A stretch of 64,000 bases of DNA from Thalassovita mediterranea. Lineage in GTDB: Bacteria; Pseudomonadota; Alphaproteobacteria; Rhodobacterales; Rhodobacteraceae. The stretch is taken from NCBI RefSeq assembly GCF_001458435.1, contig NZ_CYSF01000012.1, positions 62,001-126,000 on the forward strand, read 5' to 3'. Below are positions 63,010 to 64,000 of the stretch, one piece after another. Both the position numbers and the translations under genes were made by a program. Numbering within the stretch: position 1 is the first letter of the stretch; each line of letters opens with the position of its first letter. The notes under the pieces are model-generated. The model did no database searches, was not told the origin of the DNA, and was given only the letters and a program-made list of their open reading frames with translations.

Positions 63010-64000
63010 ATGCCCAAACCCCCAGAAAACCGTCGCTCCGGCACTCTCACAAGCCGCCCTCAGGGCAAGGCTGCTGGTAAATCCCCCAGTAGATCTCCTG
63101 CCAAGACGTCCGGGAAAGGGCCCGGAAAACCCGGTAGACCTGTTGGCGACCCGTTTGGCAAACCGCAGGGGAAGCGGCCTGGTAAACCTCACGGTAAATC
63201 CATGGGTAAACCGATGGGCAAGTCCAGCGGCCGGCCGGGTAACCGGCCACAGCGCAAGCCGCAAACTGAGCGCGTTGAGCGTAGCGAGGGAATGGTGCCG
63301 ACCTTTGTGGGCAAGCCAACGCCGCGCGCTGCTGCGCTTCACCTGCTGACGCAGATCCTGGGCGAGGGGCGTTTGCTGCCGGAACTGTTGGGCGCTGGCG
63401 CGCTGGACCGGTTGGAACCCGCAGATCGCGCTCGTGCCCAGCGTTTGACGCTGGAGGTGTTGCGCAATCTGGAACGGGCGGATCGTGTGCTGAAGAAACA
63501 CCTGCGCAAGGCACCGCCGCTGCGGGTGCAGAATATCCTGCGCATCGGCGCGTTGGAATTGTGTACCGGCGGTGATGCTCACGGCGTGGTGAATGAGGCC
63601 GTGGCGCTGACCGCTGCGAACAAACGTACCCTTGGCCTGAAGGGTCTGGTTAACGCTGTCCTGCGCAAAGTCGCGGGCGAGGGTGAGGCCGAATGGGCCA
63701 AGCTGCGCACGCCGCGCCTGCCGCGCTGGCTGCGCGATCCCTTGGTGATGGCCTATGACGCTGAGGTGGTGTCGGCCATGGAGCGTGTGCATCTGACCGG
63801 TGCCCCACTGGATCTGAGCGCTAAGGGCGATGCGGCCCAATTGGCAGAGGCGGTGGGTGGTACGCTGTTGCCCACCGGATCGGTGCGGCTGGACAACGCG
63901 GGTCAGGTCTCGGCCCTGCCGGGGTATGAGGCGGGCGATTGGTGGGTGCAGGACGCCGCCGCCGCGCTGCCTGCGAAACTGCTGAATGCACAGGCGGGTG
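63010..64000 (+). CDS. rsmB: RsmB/NOP-family 16S rRNA methyltransferase, cut by window end
   Basis: 330 residues are visible; the frame is open to the last base. The first 85 or so residues are a basic, low-complexity region of GKP-, GKS- and GRP-type repeats (for example KPHGKSMGKPMGKSSGRPGN). From there the NusB-like helical domain of RsmB follows (RAAALHLLTQILGEG, ILRIGALELC, VNEAVALTANKRTLGLKGLVNAVLRK) and near the end WVQDAAAALPAKLL begins the methyltransferase domain. RsmB methylates C967 of 16S rRNA. Catalytic cysteines lie beyond the window. Confidence 0.88.
   Translation, partial: MPKPPENRRSGTLTSRPQGKAAGKSPSRSPAKTSGKGPGKPGRPVGDPFGKPQGKRPGKPHGKSMGKPMGKSSGRPGNRPQRKPQTERVERSEGMVPTFVGKPTPRAAALHLLTQILGEGRLLPELLGAGALDRLEPADRARAQRLTLEVLRNLERADRVLKKHLRKAPPLRVQNILRIGALELCTGGDAHGVVNEAVALTAANKRTLGLKGLVNAVLRKVAGEGEAEWAKLRTPRLPRWLRDPLVMAYDAEVVSAMERVHLTGAPLDLSAKGDAAQLAEAVGGTLLPTGSVRLDNAGQVSALPGYEAGDWWVQDAAAALPAKLLNAQAG

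Noticed and set aside
62974-63840. 288-codon open frame antisense to the rsmB-type gene
   Set aside because: The plus-strand frame shows clear RsmB motifs; the antisense frame has none.

Overview
This 64 kb window looks like chromosomal DNA from a marine alphaproteobacterium of the Rhodobacteraceae (Roseobacter group). The basis is a CenR-type response regulator, a petABC (fbc) operon with alphaproteobacterial features, the lipid A gene order pmbA-cysQ-DUF4170-waaA-lpxK, several small families common in Rhodobacteraceae (DUF4170, DUF2125, DUF5665, DUF6525, DUF1674), and GC-rich coding sequence. No genus is claimed. Apart from one tRNA-Lys there are no stable RNA operons, no insertion sequences, no CRISPR array and no recognisable prophage.

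Layout: 1-3.3 kb holds a LON-domain gene fragment, a thioredoxin/TPR co-chaperone, exonuclease III and a gamma-butyrobetaine-type dioxygenase. 3.3-5 kb is an AT-rich stretch with several hairpins, a small membrane protein, an ExoY-type sugar transferase and, on the minus strand, a candidate small RNA downstream of cenR. 5-7.4 kb carries cenR, ribA and an L,D-transpeptidase. 7.4-14.1 kb is a minus-strand block for lipid A and KDO addition (lpxK, waaA, DUF4170, cysQ, pmbA) followed by DUF2125. 14.2-18.8 kb has an SDR, an enoyl-CoA hydratase-like gene, an unknown gene, an MscS channel and a flavoprotein. 18.9-23.9 kb has tRNA-Lys and the tightly overlapping dapF-mtaB-kinase-GST operon.

23.9-27.6 kb holds a lipid A oxidase-like barrel and the cytochrome bc1 operon petABC. 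27.6-38.3 kb contains a DUF2087 protein, a UbiH-type hydroxylase, an amidase, an aminotransferase, ftsK, lolA, a lytic transglycosylase lipoprotein, an AEC transporter and hspQ. 38.3-43.6 kb has ggt, a thiolase with operator-like inverted repeats upstream, msrC, and a zinc-type COG0523 GTPase behind a Zur-like palindrome. 43.7-48.6 kb has pnp with a leader hairpin, then a surface glycan cassette of two GT25 glycosyltransferases and a pyruvyltransferase-like protein. 48.6-54.9 kb has a 1-Cys peroxiredoxin, an aldehyde dehydrogenase, a Panacea (DUF4065)/two-TM gene pair with its own promoter and operator-like repeat, an RluA-type synthase, rarD, a fatty acid hydroxylase-like gene and rpsO. 55-59 kb is a cluster of three related acidic proteins with an uncharged hydrophobic N-terminus, two with RTX calcium-binding repeats and one without. 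59-64 kb returns to core functions: truB, a phosphodiester glycosidase-like protein, rbfA, dapB, a short DUF1674 gene and an rsmB-type methyltransferase cut by the window end.

The window is mostly housekeeping DNA with three accessory islands (about 3.3-5 kb, 46-48.6 kb plus 51.1-52.1 kb, and 55-59 kb). The most interesting unexplained signals are the anti-Shine-Dalgarno-loop RNA next to cenR, the Panacea/membrane-protein pair, and the anchored RTX paralogue cluster.
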